64,000 bases of DNA from an uncultured Mycoplasmatota bacterium (GTDB lineage Bacteria > Bacillota_I > Bacilli_A > RF39 > UBA660): positions 23,204-87,203 of the forward strand of contig URNW01000003.1 of assembly GCA_900549285.1 (NCBI GenBank), given 5' to 3'. How positions within the stretch are numbered: the stretch's first letter is position 1; each line of letters starts with the position of its first letter. A model generated the notes under the pieces. It saw only the letters and a program-made list of their open reading frames with translations. It was not told where the DNA came from and searched no databases. Both the position numbers and the translations under genes were made by a program. Of the stretch, positions 19,049-28,164 are shown one piece after another.

Positions 19049-20953
19049 CTAATATAATTTGGCACCAGCTGGAATATGATCATCAACAATCAAAAGATGC
19101 AATCCTTCATGACCGTCTTCCTCATGAACAGCTGAAATAAGCATTCCTTCTGAATCAATACCCATCATTTTTCTTGTTGGAAGATTCACAATAGCAATAG
19201 CGGTTTTTCCAATAAGTTCATCTGGTTCATAATATTCATGAATACCACTTAAAATCGTACGCTTACGATCAGTTCCATCATTAAGTGTAAATTTAAGAAG
19301 TTTACTAGACTTAGGAACTGCTTCACAATTCTCAATTTTAACAGCCCGAAAATCTGACTTAGAAAAGGTATCAAAATCGACCATTTCTTCAAAAAGAGGT
19401 TCTATTTTAACTTTAGAAAAATCAATCTTCTTATCTTCTAATTTTTCTTTAATACTATTTTTTTCATTTCCCTCTCTAAGAGGTTTCATAGTTGGGAATA
19501 AAATAACTTCTCGAATTGTTTCGCTTCCTGTAAGAAGCATAACCAAACGATCAATTCCCATACCCATACCACCAGCAGGAGGCATACCATATTCCAAAGC
19601 TTCGACAAAATCAATATCCATGTCGTTAGCTTCATCATTGCCAAGCTCTCTTTCTTTTAGTTGATTTTCAAATCTTTCATATTGATCAATTGGATCATTT
19701 AATTCTGTAAATGCATTAGCATATTCACTACCAATAATGAATAATTCAAATCTTTGAGTAAATCTAGGATCATTAGGATCTTTCTTAGCTAAAGGACTAA
19801 TTTCAATAGGATGTCCAAAAACAAAAGTTGGCTCTATAATAGTATCTTCAACAAATTTTTCAAAAAAAGCATTTACAATATGCCCAAAAGCAAAATGACT
19901 TTCTAACTCTACATCATTTTCTCGAGCTAATCTTTGGGCTTCCTCTAAAGTTTTTACATTAAAAAAATTAATGCCTGTTTTTTCACGAATAAGATCAACC
20001 ATATGTGCTCTTTTAAATCCAGGAGCTAAATTAATATGATGTCCTAAAAATTCTACTTCATAAGTACCATTAAGCTCCATTGCACACGTGCTTATAATAC
20101 CTTCTGTAACATCCATCATTCCCTCTAAATCTGAAAAAGCTTTATAAAGTTCAATTGTCGTAAATTCTGGATTATGTTTACGATCCATCCCTTCATTTCT
20201 AAAAATTCGTCCAATTTCATAAACCGCATCCATACCACCAACTAATAATCTTTTTAAATTAAGCTCTGTAGCAATTCGCAAATACATATCAATATTTTGA
20301 GCATTATGATGAGTAATAAAAGGCTTCGCAGAAGCACCTCCTAAAATAGTACCTAAAATAGGAGTCTCTACTTCTACATAACCTAAATGATCTAAATAAT
20401 GTTGAATAGAGCGAATAATTTTTGGTCTAGCAAAAGCTACTTTTCTAGCATCATCATTCATAATTAAGTCAACATATCTTCTTCTAAATCTTTCCTCTAC
20501 ATCATTAAGACCATGATACTTCTCAGGTAATGGTTTAAGTGATTTTACTAAATGAGTATATTCTAAACATTTAACGGTTACTTCTCCTGTTTGAGTAAGC
20601 ATTACTTTTCCATATACTCCAACAATATCACCAATATCAGCTGTTTTAAATAATGAATAAGCCTCTTCACCAACGTCATTTATTGAAATATATACTTGAA
20701 TATTTCCAAGTTTATCTTTCAAAGAGAAAAAACTAGCTTTTCCCATTTTTCGAATAAACATAATTCTTCCAGCAATTCTAACCATGATGTCTTTTTCTTC
20801 TAATTCATCATGAGTAAGACCAACACATTGATCTTTAATATCTTGTGAAAAATCAGTAACTGAAAAACGGTGCCCAAATGGATCAATTCCAAATTCTCTA
20901 ATTTTATTAAGTTTTTCTCTCCTAACTAATTCTTGTTCTGTAAACTCACGCAT
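19049..20953 (-). CDS. lysS: Lysyl-tRNA synthetase with C-terminal tRNA-binding domain
   Basis: A class II LysRS that charges tRNA-Lys. An N-terminal OB-fold anticodon domain (about 40-140) precedes the catalytic core with motif 2 (FRNEGMDRKHNPEFT) and motif 3 (GMGMGIDRLVML). About 105 extra residues follow (from about SKSDFRAVKIENCEAV to IPAGAKLY). They match the Trbp111/EMAPII-like OB domain normally found on bacterial MetRS or CsaA. The total is 634 residues against the usual 490-500. The frame opens at 21010, but MREFTEQEL at 20953 follows AGAGGTGG and starts like the family. It is monocistronic. Confidence 0.95.
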   Translation of the reverse strand: MREFTEQELVRREKLNKIREFGIDPFGHRFSVTDFSQDIKDQCVGLTHDELEEKDIMVRIAGRIMFIRKMGKASFFSLKDKLGNIQVYISINDVGEEAYSLFKTADIGDIVGVYGKVMLTQTGEVTVKCLEYTHLVKSLKPLPEKYHGLNDVEERFRRRYVDLIMNDDARKVAFARPKIIRSIQHYLDHLGYVEVETPILGTILGGASAKPFITHHNAQNIDMYLRIATELNLKRLLVGGMDAVYEIGRIFRNEGMDRKHNPEFTTIELYKAFSDLEGMMDVTEGIISTCAMELNGTYEVEFLGHHINLAPGFKRAHMVDLIREKTGINFFNVKTLEEAQRLARENDVELESHFAFGHIVNAFFEKFVEDTIIEPTFVFGHPIEISPLAKKDPNDPRFTQRFELFIIGSEYANAFTELNDPIDQYERFENQLKERELGNDEANDMDIDFVEALEYGMPPAGGMGMGIDRLVMLLTGSETIREVILFPTMKPLREGNEKNSIKEKLEDKKIDFSKVKIEPLFEEMVDFDTFSKSDFRAVKIENCEAVPKSSKLLKFTLNDGTDRKRTILSGIHEYYEPDELIGKTAIAIVNLPTRKMMGIDSEGMLISAVHEEDGHEGLHLLIVDDHIPAGAKLY

Positions 20954-21018
20954 ATCATTCCACCTCTTGTTTTTTACTATACCACAAAAACCCATAATAA
21001 GTAAACCCAAAATCTAAT

Positions 21019-21048
21019 AAAAAAGCATTAACAACCTTGTTAACACTT
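21019..21048 (-). terminator. Terminator after the NSETG surface protein
   Basis: On the minus strand, AGTGTTAACAA and TTGTTAATGCT form a stem with two wobble pairs, followed by six T. Confidence 0.65.
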
Positions 21049-21719
21049 TATATTTTATATACTTTATTAGATTTTCTACTAAACAAATAAACCACTACTA
21101 TTGCCGCAAGTCCACCACCAATAGCTACATAAGGAATTACACTTCCTGTCTCACTATTTGGAACATCATTAGGATTATCAGGATTAGTTGTATTACCACA
21201 AACCTGATTATATTCTTCTTCTGAAATAGGATTTCCATTATTATCAAAATAATAACCATCAACTTTTACTGAACAATTTAATCGATAAGGTGAAACATCT
21301 AACATACACCCTGTATCAGCAGTATCAGTAGTCTTAACCGTTATTTTTAAATTAGTAGAACTTCCAGAAGCTTCAATAAATACATCCCTTGTACCATCAC
21401 TATTTTCAGGTTGAGAAACAATCACAAAACCAGAACTTACACTAACACTATCAATCTTTACACTGCTTGGAATTAATTGAAAATAAATATATTTACTATC
21501 CGTATTGACCGAAATAGTCCAAGTCTTTTCTTTTGCTTCTTTATTTGAATAAGTCCAAGTATAATCTCCTGCTTTAATAGTACCAAACTGTCCAAAAGAA
21601 ATATCTTCTGTACTAAGATGTGGATCACTTTGAGTAAATCCAGCTGCTAAAACTGTTTGGGGCATAACTAATATAGCTACTGCTATAAAACTAAGTATCA
21701 TAGTAACTCTTCTAATCAT
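21048..21719 (-). CDS. Surface protein with sortase-type C-terminus (NSETG)
   Basis: A 223-residue exported protein. The signal peptide is MIRRVTMILSFIAVAILVMPQTVLA and the domain beyond it is beta-rich. The C-terminus has NPDNPNDVPNSETGSVIPYVAIGG, a hydrophobic helix and a positive tail (FSRKSNKVYKI), the layout of a cell-wall sorting signal with NSETG in place of LPXTG or NPQTN. It is transcribed divergently from a class B sortase 122 bases away, which is likely its cognate enzyme. The ribosome site is GGAAGAGG. The ligand or structural role is unknown. Confidence 0.75.
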   Translation of the reverse strand: MIRRVTMILSFIAVAILVMPQTVLAAGFTQSDPHLSTEDISFGQFGTIKAGDYTWTYSNKEAKEKTWTISVNTDSKYIYFQLIPSSVKIDSVSVSSGFVIVSQPENSDGTRDVFIEASGSSTNLKITVKTTDTADTGCMLDVSPYRLNCSVKVDGYYFDNNGNPISEEEYNQVCGNTTNPDNPNDVPNSETGSVIPYVAIGGGLAAIVVVYLFSRKSNKVYKI

Positions 21720-21796
21720 ATAACCTCTTCCTTTACTATTATTATGTACTAATTATAACATAAAAATGTAAAAAAGAAAGTTCTTTTTTAAAAATA

Positions 21797-21825
21797 TTTA
21801 AAAAAATGTCAATCTATGATATGAT
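21797..21825 (+). promoter_or_regulatory. Candidate promoter of the first sortase gene
   Basis: TTTAAA, 17 bases, TATGAT. It places the transcript start near 21832 and argues against translation from the ATG at 21806. Confidence 0.4.
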
Positions 21826-21841
21826 AGTAATGGTGAATAGT

Positions 21842-23446
21842 GTGAAAAAAATATTAATAAGCATACATAATAAAAACATTATTTTTTCCTATAAAACAAA
21901 TAATAGTTCAATTAATAATGATTTAATAAATACAAATATCATCAGTAACAATGAACTAATTTTTAGTGATGTCTACATAAAAGAAAACATGAAAATTCTT
22001 TCTTCTTTTATTAAAGAATTATCCCTACAGTATAATGTAAATAAAGTAATTATCAGTAAAATAGAATTAGCTCCTCTTATTTTAAAACTATTAAAAAAAG
22101 CAAGCAATATAACAGAACTAGAAATAAAAGAAGAAGAAACATTAACTTATGAAATATGTGAATTACTAACACAAATAAATCATATTAAAAGTGTTACTTG
22201 CTATAATCTACAACCATTCATGATTGAATTATTAGACAAATTTAATATTACATGTACCTCAAAATGTGAAATACTCTATTTAAGCAATTTTATGGAAAAG
22301 AACAATTTATTAAGATATTCTAACATTTATTATAAAACTAATATTAGAATCACCTTCCCTCTTTCTTTAGAGGATTTAAAAGATTTACAAGATTTTCTCA
22401 AAATAAATAAATATTTAAAAACAATTCATATAAATAGCCTCATAAATAATGAACTAGAAAATTTAGTAAATTTATTAATAAAATATAATCGTAAAAATTT
22501 AAAAATAATCATTCACGAAAATATCACAGAAGAAAAAAAAGCAGAATATTTAAAACAAAGAAATAAAATTTATAAAAAGAAATATAAAATATATTTATCC
22601 TTAGAATATACCAAAGAATACTTAGATAAAAACATTTTTAGGCAAGCGATCACCAACACTTTAAAAGTTTGTGGACTAATTATATCAAGTCTAGTAATTT
22701 TAATAGTAACTTATATAGGTATTTCTAATTATGTAGCCTATAAACAAGTAAATAAAATTAAAGAAAATCTAGCCGAAGTAATAGAAGAAACTGATCCCAG
22801 TACAATTATTAAAGAAAAAAATGAAGAAAACATAGAACAAGCAAAAGAAGAAGAATTAGACCTAAACAACATTAAGCCAATTATCAATTCTAATTTAGCT
22901 TCTTTACTTTCTGTAAATGAAGATGTAGTTGGAGAACTGGTTGTAAATAACACAAATATTAACTACCCAGTTGTTCAAGCAGATGATAATGATTATTATC
23001 TAGATCATAACATAAATAAAGAAAAGAATGCGAATGGTTGGATTTATCTGGATTTTCGTAATGATTCTATGAATTTAGATAAAAATAATATTATTTATGG
23101 TCATAATATGTACTACAGTGGAGTAATGTTTGGAACACTTCATAAAACGGCTAATGCAAGTTGGTACACAAATCCAGAAAATCAAATAATTACTTACAAT
23201 ACTCTATATGAAAATATGCATTTTAAAATATTTTCAATATACCGTGTCCCTAAAACAAACGATTACATCAAAGTATTCTTTGAAGATGATAATGATTTTC
23301 TAGATTTTATAGATATGATAACAAAACGCAGTATATATAATTTTAATGTTCCCGTAAATGCTGATGATAAAATCATAACACTATCTACATGCAGTAACAA
23401 TGGAACTAAAAGATTAGTAATTCATGCTGTATTAATTAATGAATAA
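21842..23446 (+). CDS. Class B sortase with a large N-terminal cytoplasmic domain
   Basis: About 534 residues. The last 190 are a class B sortase (transpeptidase that anchors proteins to peptidoglycan). They contain NINYPVVQADDNDYYL, IYGHNM (catalytic His), ITLSTC (Cys near 517) and KRLVIHA (Arg near 524). Before them lie a TM (LIISSLVILIVTYIGISNYV, about 280-298) and an acidic stalk. The first 270 residues, predicted to be cytoplasmic, resemble no sortase part I know; they are Leu/Ile/Asn-rich with helix-strand alternation. I start at the GTG at 21842 because GGTGA sits six bases upstream; the ATG at 21806 would lie inside the promoter. It is divergent from its probable NSETG substrate. Confidence 0.8.
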   Translation: MKKILISIHNKNIIFSYKTNNSSINNDLINTNIISNNELIFSDVYIKENMKILSSFIKELSLQYNVNKVIISKIELAPLILKLLKKASNITELEIKEEETLTYEICELLTQINHIKSVTCYNLQPFMIELLDKFNITCTSKCEILYLSNFMEKNNLLRYSNIYYKTNIRITFPLSLEDLKDLQDFLKINKYLKTIHINSLINNELENLVNLLIKYNRKNLKIIIHENITEEKKAEYLKQRNKIYKKKYKIYLSLEYTKEYLDKNIFRQAITNTLKVCGLIISSLVILIVTYIGISNYVAYKQVNKIKENLAEVIEETDPSTIIKEKNEENIEQAKEEELDLNNIKPIINSNLASLLSVNEDVVGELVVNNTNINYPVVQADDNDYYLDHNINKEKNANGWIYLDFRNDSMNLDKNNIIYGHNMYYSGVMFGTLHKTANASWYTNPENQIITYNTLYENMHFKIFSIYRVPKTNDYIKVFFEDDNDFLDFIDMITKRSIYNFNVPVNADDKIITLSTCSNNGTKRLVIHAVLINE

Positions 23447-23478
23447 AGGATATGTTTAAACCCATATCCTTATTTTTT
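23446..23478. terminator. Bidirectional terminator between the sortase and trmB
   Basis: AAGGATATG and CATATCCTT form a stem followed by ATTTTTTT on the plus strand. The minus strand also ends in a T-rich run and overlaps the trmB stop. Confidence 0.8.
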
Positions 23479-24093
23479 TGCATCTAAATAATTAATTTTG
23501 GCTCCTAATGCCTGAAACTTTTTTTCATACTCAGTTAAAACATTTGGAATATCACTATGATGTAAATCGAAATGAACATTAGAAAATACATAGCCATAAT
23601 TACTCAAACTAACAAGAGAACTTGCAAACAATCCCAAATTATCAGTTTTCATAACAATATGAGAAGTATTTAGAAATATATGATCATAAATCTGTAAGAA
23701 TACCTCGCTAGTAAGACGTCTATTTTTATTGGCTTTCTTTGGCCATGGATCAGAAAAATTAAGATATATAGTAGTAATTTCCGAAGAAAACACTTCTTCA
23801 AGTCTTAAAGCATCTAAATTAATAATTCTTAAATTAGGCAATCCAACTGGATACTTCTTAATAGCTCGTGCTAAAACATTGCTATATTTTTCAACACCAA
23901 TAAAATTAATATTTGGATGCAACCGAGCCATATCATAAATAAAATCTCCTTTACCCATGCCTATTTCTAAATGAATAGGAAAACCATTTGAAAATAATTC
24001 ACTCCACTTTCCTTTATACAAAAAAGGATCCTTCACCAAATAATTACAATTTTCTAATAAAAAATCTTTATTTTTTAAATTTCTAAGACGCAT
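23470..24093 (-). CDS. trmB: tRNA (guanine-N7)-methyltransferase
   Basis: TrmB makes m7G46 in tRNA variable loops using SAM. The Rossmann motif IHLEIGMGKGDF is near residue 40, followed by FIGVEKYSNVLARA, and the family signature LNFSDPWPKKANKNRRL is complete with its catalytic Asp. The length of 207 residues is typical. The frame opens at 24120, but MRLRNLKNKDF at 24093 matches family starts. Upstream is a weak AGTAGTGAT. Confidence 0.95.
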   Translation of the reverse strand: MRLRNLKNKDFLLENCNYLVKDPFLYKGKWSELFSNGFPIHLEIGMGKGDFIYDMARLHPNINFIGVEKYSNVLARAIKKYPVGLPNLRIINLDALRLEEVFSSEITTIYLNFSDPWPKKANKNRRLTSEVFLQIYDHIFLNTSHIVMKTDNLGLFASSLVSLSNYGYVFSNVHFDLHHSDIPNVLTEYEKKFQALGAKINYLDAKK

Positions 24094-24146
24094 AATATCA
24101 CTACTTTCTATATCTAACATATAATAAATTGAAAGGATAAGTGTAT

Positions 24147-24482
24147 ATGAAAAAAGATCGAAATGCTTTTTTTCAAGAATCAGGATATTTTAACCAAACA
24201 AATATTCCTGCCCCTAACATGAATATAGCCAACCAACCGTTTACTACAAGCTCTCAATCTAGCTTCTATGCTGGACCTACACCCATGAATTATAACACAC
24301 CTAATAACATGAATGCAAACATTCCTAATATTCCAAATTATGATTATAGCGACATAGAGTCTCGCTTATCTAAGTTAGAAAGACAAATAAATCGTTTAGA
24401 TGCTCGCATAACTAAATTAGAAAATACCAATCTTTACCCTGTTGAGGAAATTGATACAACAACAAACATGTATATGGTCTAA
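24147..24482 (+). CDS. Small Asn/Pro-rich protein with C-terminal coiled coil
   Basis: A 111-residue protein. The first 70 residues are low-complexity and rich in Asn, Pro, Ser, Phe and Tyr (PAPNMNIANQPF, MNYNTPNNMNANIPN). Residues about 70-95 form a heptad-like coiled coil (SRLSKLERQINRLDARITKLE). This composition resembles spore-coat or surface-associated proteins, but no family is recognised. AAAGGAT precedes the ATG at 24147, and the in-frame GTG at 24141 is less likely. It is divergent from trmB. Confidence 0.65.
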   Translation: MKKDRNAFFQESGYFNQTNIPAPNMNIANQPFTTSSQSSFYAGPTPMNYNTPNNMNANIPNIPNYDYSDIESRLSKLERQINRLDARITKLENTNLYPVEEIDTTTNMYMV

Positions 24483-24498
24483 ATTAGACCTCTTTTTT
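24476..24498 (+). terminator. Terminator after the Asn/Pro-rich gene
   Basis: GGTCTA AAT TAGACC followed by TCTTTTTT, overlapping the stop codon. Confidence 0.75.
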
Positions 24499-26127
24499 AT
24501 TTTTTATAAATTTATTTTTTAATTTTTGTAAATAATCCTTTCCTAAAATTTCATCTATAAGTCCCATTTTATGAGAAATAATAAAATAACTAAAAGCTCC
24601 AACTAATGCTATAACCGCAATATACATAACACAAGCAAATCTACTATTAAAATCAATAGGAATAAATAACTTCATAACTAAAACAACAACAATCATTGTA
24701 ACAAGAGGAACAATCATTTTCATAAACATTTTTTTGGTGTCATGATATTGGAAACGATATTCCTTTCTTAAATACAAAACAGCTATTAAAATAGTAATAC
24801 TAAATCCAACAATGGTAGCTAAAGTAGCTCCCCAATAAGCTGGAGCACCTAATGAATCAAAGAGTAACATAAAAGGAACATCTAATAAAGCATTAATAAC
24901 AATACCTGATATAGAACTGATATAAACCCATTTAAATTTATTCATACTTTGCAAAGTATGGTTACAAACAGTATATAAATTAGTAAAAAGAGGAGCAAAA
25001 ATAGCAAAAGCCAAAATATTTGTTCCAATAGAACTATAACCATAAAAAACTGTCCATATAGAAGATGCTAATAAACTAATTCCTATACACATTGGTAAAC
25101 TAATAAATAAAATAATTTGTAAAGATTTATTAAATTTATGATTTAAATCATCATATTTCTTTAATGTAAATGCCTCTACCATATTAGGAATCAAACTTGC
25201 AGATAATCCCAAAGCAATAGATGTAACAACAATACTAATCTTAGGTGCCCAAGTTGAAATACTAGAAGCAATAAATTCTGCTTCTAAAGCATCAATACCC
25301 AAATAATCCATAGTCCTCAAAACTAAAATCATATCTACGTTATTATAAATAGTAAAAGCAATACTCACAATAACTACTGGTAAAGCATACTGAATAATTT
25401 TTTTAATAATATCTTTATTTGAAACATCATCTTTTACATCAAAATGTTCTACTAAATGTAGTTCTTTTTTATTTTCTTTAAGCTTTTGACGAACGTAAAA
25501 AAAGGCTGATAATCCCCCAATAAAAGCTCCAAAAACAGCTACTCCAACCACAATCGTCAAATCAAGATGAAGCCATTTAAGAGCAATATAACTGCCACAA
25601 ATGATCACTAAAACTCGAACCACTTGTTCAATAACCTGTGATATACTAGAAACAGAAATAATATTATGTCCTTGAAAAAAACCTCTAGAAACACTTAAAA
25701 AAGGAAAAACAAGTAAAGAAAAAGATACACAGCGAATCACAAAAGTAACATCCTGAACCGTATTTCCACCTGTCATATCTCCAATAATCAAATTAGAAAT
25801 TTGCGGAGCAAAAATAAAAAGAAGAGCAAAAGCAATAATTGCAATAAAACTTAATAATTTCTTACCTATTTTAAAAGTTCTAATTTTAGCTTCTTGTTTA
25901 TTGAGCGTATTAAATTCATTTATAAGTTTACTAACAGCAATAGGAATACCCGCAGTAGCAATCTCTAAAAATAATCCATAAATATTATAGGCATAAGAAT
26001 ATAAAGATCCGCCATCTGATCCAACGATTGCATAAAAAGGAATAACATAAAGCATCCCTAATATTTTTACAACTATAATACAAATAGTAGCAATAATTGT
26101 TCCTTCTATAAATGAATTTTTTTTCAT
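24484..26127 (-). CDS. SpoVB/YtgP-type lipid flippase of the MOP superfamily
   Basis: A 547-residue protein with about 14 TM helices. It opens KNSFIEGTIIATICIIVVKILGMLYVIPFY and has LFLEIATAGIPIAVSKLINEF, as in SpoVB, YtgP and YkvU. Family members move lipid-linked cell-wall precursors or polysaccharide units across the membrane, and YtgP/MurJ of Bacillus is a lipid II flippase. The role here is therefore probably cell-wall synthesis. It starts ten bases after the Cse60-like gene stops, so the two may be co-transcribed. Confidence 0.85.
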   Translation of the reverse strand: MKKNSFIEGTIIATICIIVVKILGMLYVIPFYAIVGSDGGSLYSYAYNIYGLFLEIATAGIPIAVSKLINEFNTLNKQEAKIRTFKIGKKLLSFIAIIAFALLFIFAPQISNLIIGDMTGGNTVQDVTFVIRCVSFSLLVFPFLSVSRGFFQGHNIISVSSISQVIEQVVRVLVIICGSYIALKWLHLDLTIVVGVAVFGAFIGGLSAFFYVRQKLKENKKELHLVEHFDVKDDVSNKDIIKKIIQYALPVVIVSIAFTIYNNVDMILVLRTMDYLGIDALEAEFIASSISTWAPKISIVVTSIALGLSASLIPNMVEAFTLKKYDDLNHKFNKSLQIILFISLPMCIGISLLASSIWTVFYGYSSIGTNILAFAIFAPLFTNLYTVCNHTLQSMNKFKWVYISSISGIVINALLDVPFMLLFDSLGAPAYWGATLATIVGFSITILIAVLYLRKEYRFQYHDTKKMFMKMIVPLVTMIVVVLVMKLFIPIDFNSRFACVMYIAVIALVGAFSYFIISHKMGLIDEILGKDYLQKLKNKFIKNKKEV

Positions 26128-26136
26128 AATACACTC

Positions 26137-26310
26137 CTAACTAGTATAAATAATCATTGCAGTAAAACAATAAATTTGCTCTTCTCCAAACATAGAGATC
26201 GCCGTACTAAATTTAATATCAATCACCTCACCAGAAACTTCACTTAAAAAAGAATTAATTTGTCCTTCTAAATCTTTCTCATGAGATTCATCAAATATTT
26301 TCACTTTCAT
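26137..26310 (-). CDS. Cse60-like small protein
   Basis: A 57-residue protein opening MKVKIFDESHEKDLEGQINSFL, the pattern of Cse60/DUF2758 proteins. Cse60 is a sigma-E regulon protein in Bacillus, but homologues occur in non-sporulating Firmicutes and no molecular role is known to me. The start at 26310 follows GGTGATGATT. The frame extends to 26328 without a better site. Confidence 0.7.
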   Translation of the reverse strand: MKVKIFDESHEKDLEGQINSFLSEVSGEVIDIKFSTAISMFGEEQIYCFTAMIIYTS

Positions 26311-26344
26311 AATCATCACCATGTTCAATATAACACAGAATCTT

Positions 26345-26800
26345 TTATTTTATTGTCGAATTAAAGAGTAGCACAAAAGCTTGTATTACTTCCATCTTAT
26401 TATCTGAACGTTTATTTTTTAAAATAGGAATATATTCGGAATAATATCGATTTACCCTTCGATCATAAATGCAAAGATAAACCCCTTTTTCTTTGCAAAC
26501 ATTACTAGTAAGTCTCCCCGTAATTCCCACTCCTAAATCACTTTTCGTAAAATCACTAATTGCTAAAGCCATCTCCATAGCGGTTTCTTTACTATATACC
26601 GTATAAGTATCAATTACTTTTTTAGATACACCCATTTTAATTTTAAAATCAGTACTATAAGTAACCGCACTAAATTTTAAAATAGTACTAGCATCAGGTA
26701 TATCTGTAATAAGACTTGCAAGTAATCCCCCAGTACAAGATTCCATAGTTGAAATAGTAATACGATTTTCTATCAAATAATGAACAATTTGTTCTAACAT
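26345..26800 (-). CDS. CinA C-terminal-domain protein (nicotinamide-nucleotide amidase type)
   Basis: 151 residues containing only the CinA C-terminal (PncC) domain. TMESCTGGLLASLITD holds the catalytic Ser/Lys region motif, then SAVTYSTDFKIKMGV and LGVGITGRL (usually GITGIAGP). PncC deamidates nicotinamide mononucleotide in NAD recycling. The LGVGITGRLTSNV segment departs from the usual GIAGP, so activity is not assured. A GAGG site lies nine bases before the ATG. Confidence 0.8.
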   Translation of the reverse strand: MLEQIVHYLIENRITISTMESCTGGLLASLITDIPDASTILKFSAVTYSTDFKIKMGVSKKVIDTYTVYSKETAMEMALAISDFTKSDLGVGITGRLTSNVCKEKGVYLCIYDRRVNRYYSEYIPILKNKRSDNKMEVIQAFVLLFNSTIK

Positions 26801-26829
26801 CTAAATCGACCTCATTAATATTGTACCAT

Positions 26830-26859
26830 AAAAAAATTCAAGTGTATAGAATACACTTG
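26830..26859 (-). terminator. Terminator between the lipoprotein-like gene and cinA-type gene
   Basis: On the minus strand, CAAGTGTA and TACACTTG pair around TTCTA, followed by AATTTTTTT. Confidence 0.85.
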
Positions 26860-26893
26860 CCATATATTTACACTAATAAATTATTAATCTACA

Positions 26894-27772
26894 TTATTTG
26901 ACTTGACCTGCAATTCCAACTATTGTATATCTTTTTATTACTTCATATCTTAATTGACTATCCTTTATTGTATACACTCTCTCTTCTAATTCTCCATAAT
27001 CTTTTACTTCTTCTTCCCCGTTTTCTGTATTCTCCAAACTATTTAATACAGGTACTAAATAATAAATTTTATCATCTTCTACTTTAATATCAATGTAACA
27101 ATTTGAAGGAGTAGTACAAGCATTAAAACTATCAGTATACCAAGGATATTCATTATCTTTTAAAGTATAACCTGTATAAGTAGACATAATAGTCATCCCA
27201 CGTGTTTCACTACTTCCAGAATAATCTACTAAATCATTATTAACAAACTCTAAATTTTCATTTAAAATATACAATTTATCTTCTTCTCCAGCCAAATCTG
27301 GATAAATACTAGTATGAATGAGCAAATAGGACTTCCCATCTTCTCCATTAATAAAAGAAAAATTCTTCTCATTAAAACTACTAGAAATCATATTAATATC
27401 AAATTCTGTTTTATTATCATTATAAGTTTCATAATAAGCATATAAAGTTGCCCCATTATAATCACCAGTTAAGGATTGTTCCTTTAAATCTTCATTATGA
27501 CGATACAAAAATTCTATTTCAAATGTTTTTTCTAAACCATTTATAACAATTTCATATTTTTGAACAAAGGAATCTTCTATTTTTTTAGTTTCCACTAAAA
27601 TAATTTGATCTTCCTTCTTTACTTCAATATTACCATCATTTAATTCAACATTTTCCTTTTGAGATTCACTTTTTTTATCAACATTAAAATCATGCGTAGT
27701 AACATAAAAAATTCCTACTCCAATAACAATAACTGCTAAAACAATAATAAAAATAATCAATACTTTTTTCAT
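26894..27772 (-). CDS. Hypothetical membrane-anchored exported protein
   Basis: A 292-residue protein with an N-terminal TM or uncleaved signal (KVLIIFIIVLAVIVIGVGIFYV), a charged linker and an exported beta-rich domain with one Cys pair (ACTTPSNCY). There is no lipobox Cys. I recognise no family. The ribosome site is GAGGTAGGAAG and a terminator follows, so it looks monocistronic. Confidence 0.65.
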   Translation of the reverse strand: MKKVLIIFIIVLAVIVIGVGIFYVTTHDFNVDKKSESQKENVELNDGNIEVKKEDQIILVETKKIEDSFVQKYEIVINGLEKTFEIEFLYRHNEDLKEQSLTGDYNGATLYAYYETYNDNKTEFDINMISSSFNEKNFSFINGEDGKSYLLIHTSIYPDLAGEEDKLYILNENLEFVNNDLVDYSGSSETRGMTIMSTYTGYTLKDNEYPWYTDSFNACTTPSNCYIDIKVEDDKIYYLVPVLNSLENTENGEEEVKDYGELEERVYTIKDSQLRYEVIKRYTIVGIAGQVK

Positions 27773-27840
27773 ACTTCCTACCTCTACCTATTAATTAAAC
27801 CATATTTCTATTATTATTTCAATCCTCATTTTTTAACACA

Positions 27841-27870
27841 TAAAAAGCATACCGAAGTATACTTTTAATA
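27841..27870 (-). terminator. Terminator with TTCG loop after the small Tyr/Pro-rich gene
   Basis: On the minus strand, AAGTATAC TTCG GTATGCTT is followed by TTTA. The UUCG-type tetraloop is exceptionally stable. It overlaps the stop codon. Confidence 0.75.
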
Positions 27871-28101
27871 TCCATAAGGACCAGGTATATATCCTCCATA
27901 AGAATAATACGAATACGGAGGCTGGTATAAAGGCCTTACTCCATAATTTGGTCCTTGAGGTGCTACATTAACAATTGGTCTTGGTCTAGTTAACCCAACT
28001 GCTGCTCCACCAACTAAAGCTCCAGTTAAAAATGGAAAAATAAAACGATCATTATTACCTTGAATACGAGGTGGTCTCATTTGATACATATTATTATTCA
28101 T
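27865..28101 (-). CDS. Small Pro/Tyr/Gly-rich protein
   Basis: A 78-residue protein. The basic N-terminus is followed by one hydrophobic Gly-rich segment (FIFPFLTGALVGGAAVGLT) and a tail rich in Pro, Tyr and Gly (YQPPYSYYSYGGYIPGPYGY). Similar short proteins with a PFLxGALVGG helix occur near spore-coat genes of Firmicutes, but the function is unknown. The start at 28101 (MNNNMYQ) is chosen over the upstream ATG because GTGTGG precedes it. Confidence 0.6.
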   Translation of the reverse strand: MNNNMYQMRPPRIQGNNDRFIFPFLTGALVGGAAVGLTRPRPIVNVAPQGPNYGVRPLYQPPYSYYSYGGYIPGPYGY

Positions 28102-28138
28102 AATTACCACACTTTCTAATATATCATATGTTTTCTTC

Positions 28139-28164
28139 TAAAAAGAAAATAGGCTATAAGCCTA
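28139..28164 (-). terminator. Terminator after tyrS
   Basis: On the minus strand, TAGGC TTATA GCCTA then TTTTCTTTTT. The stem begins at the tyrS stop codon. Confidence 0.8.
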
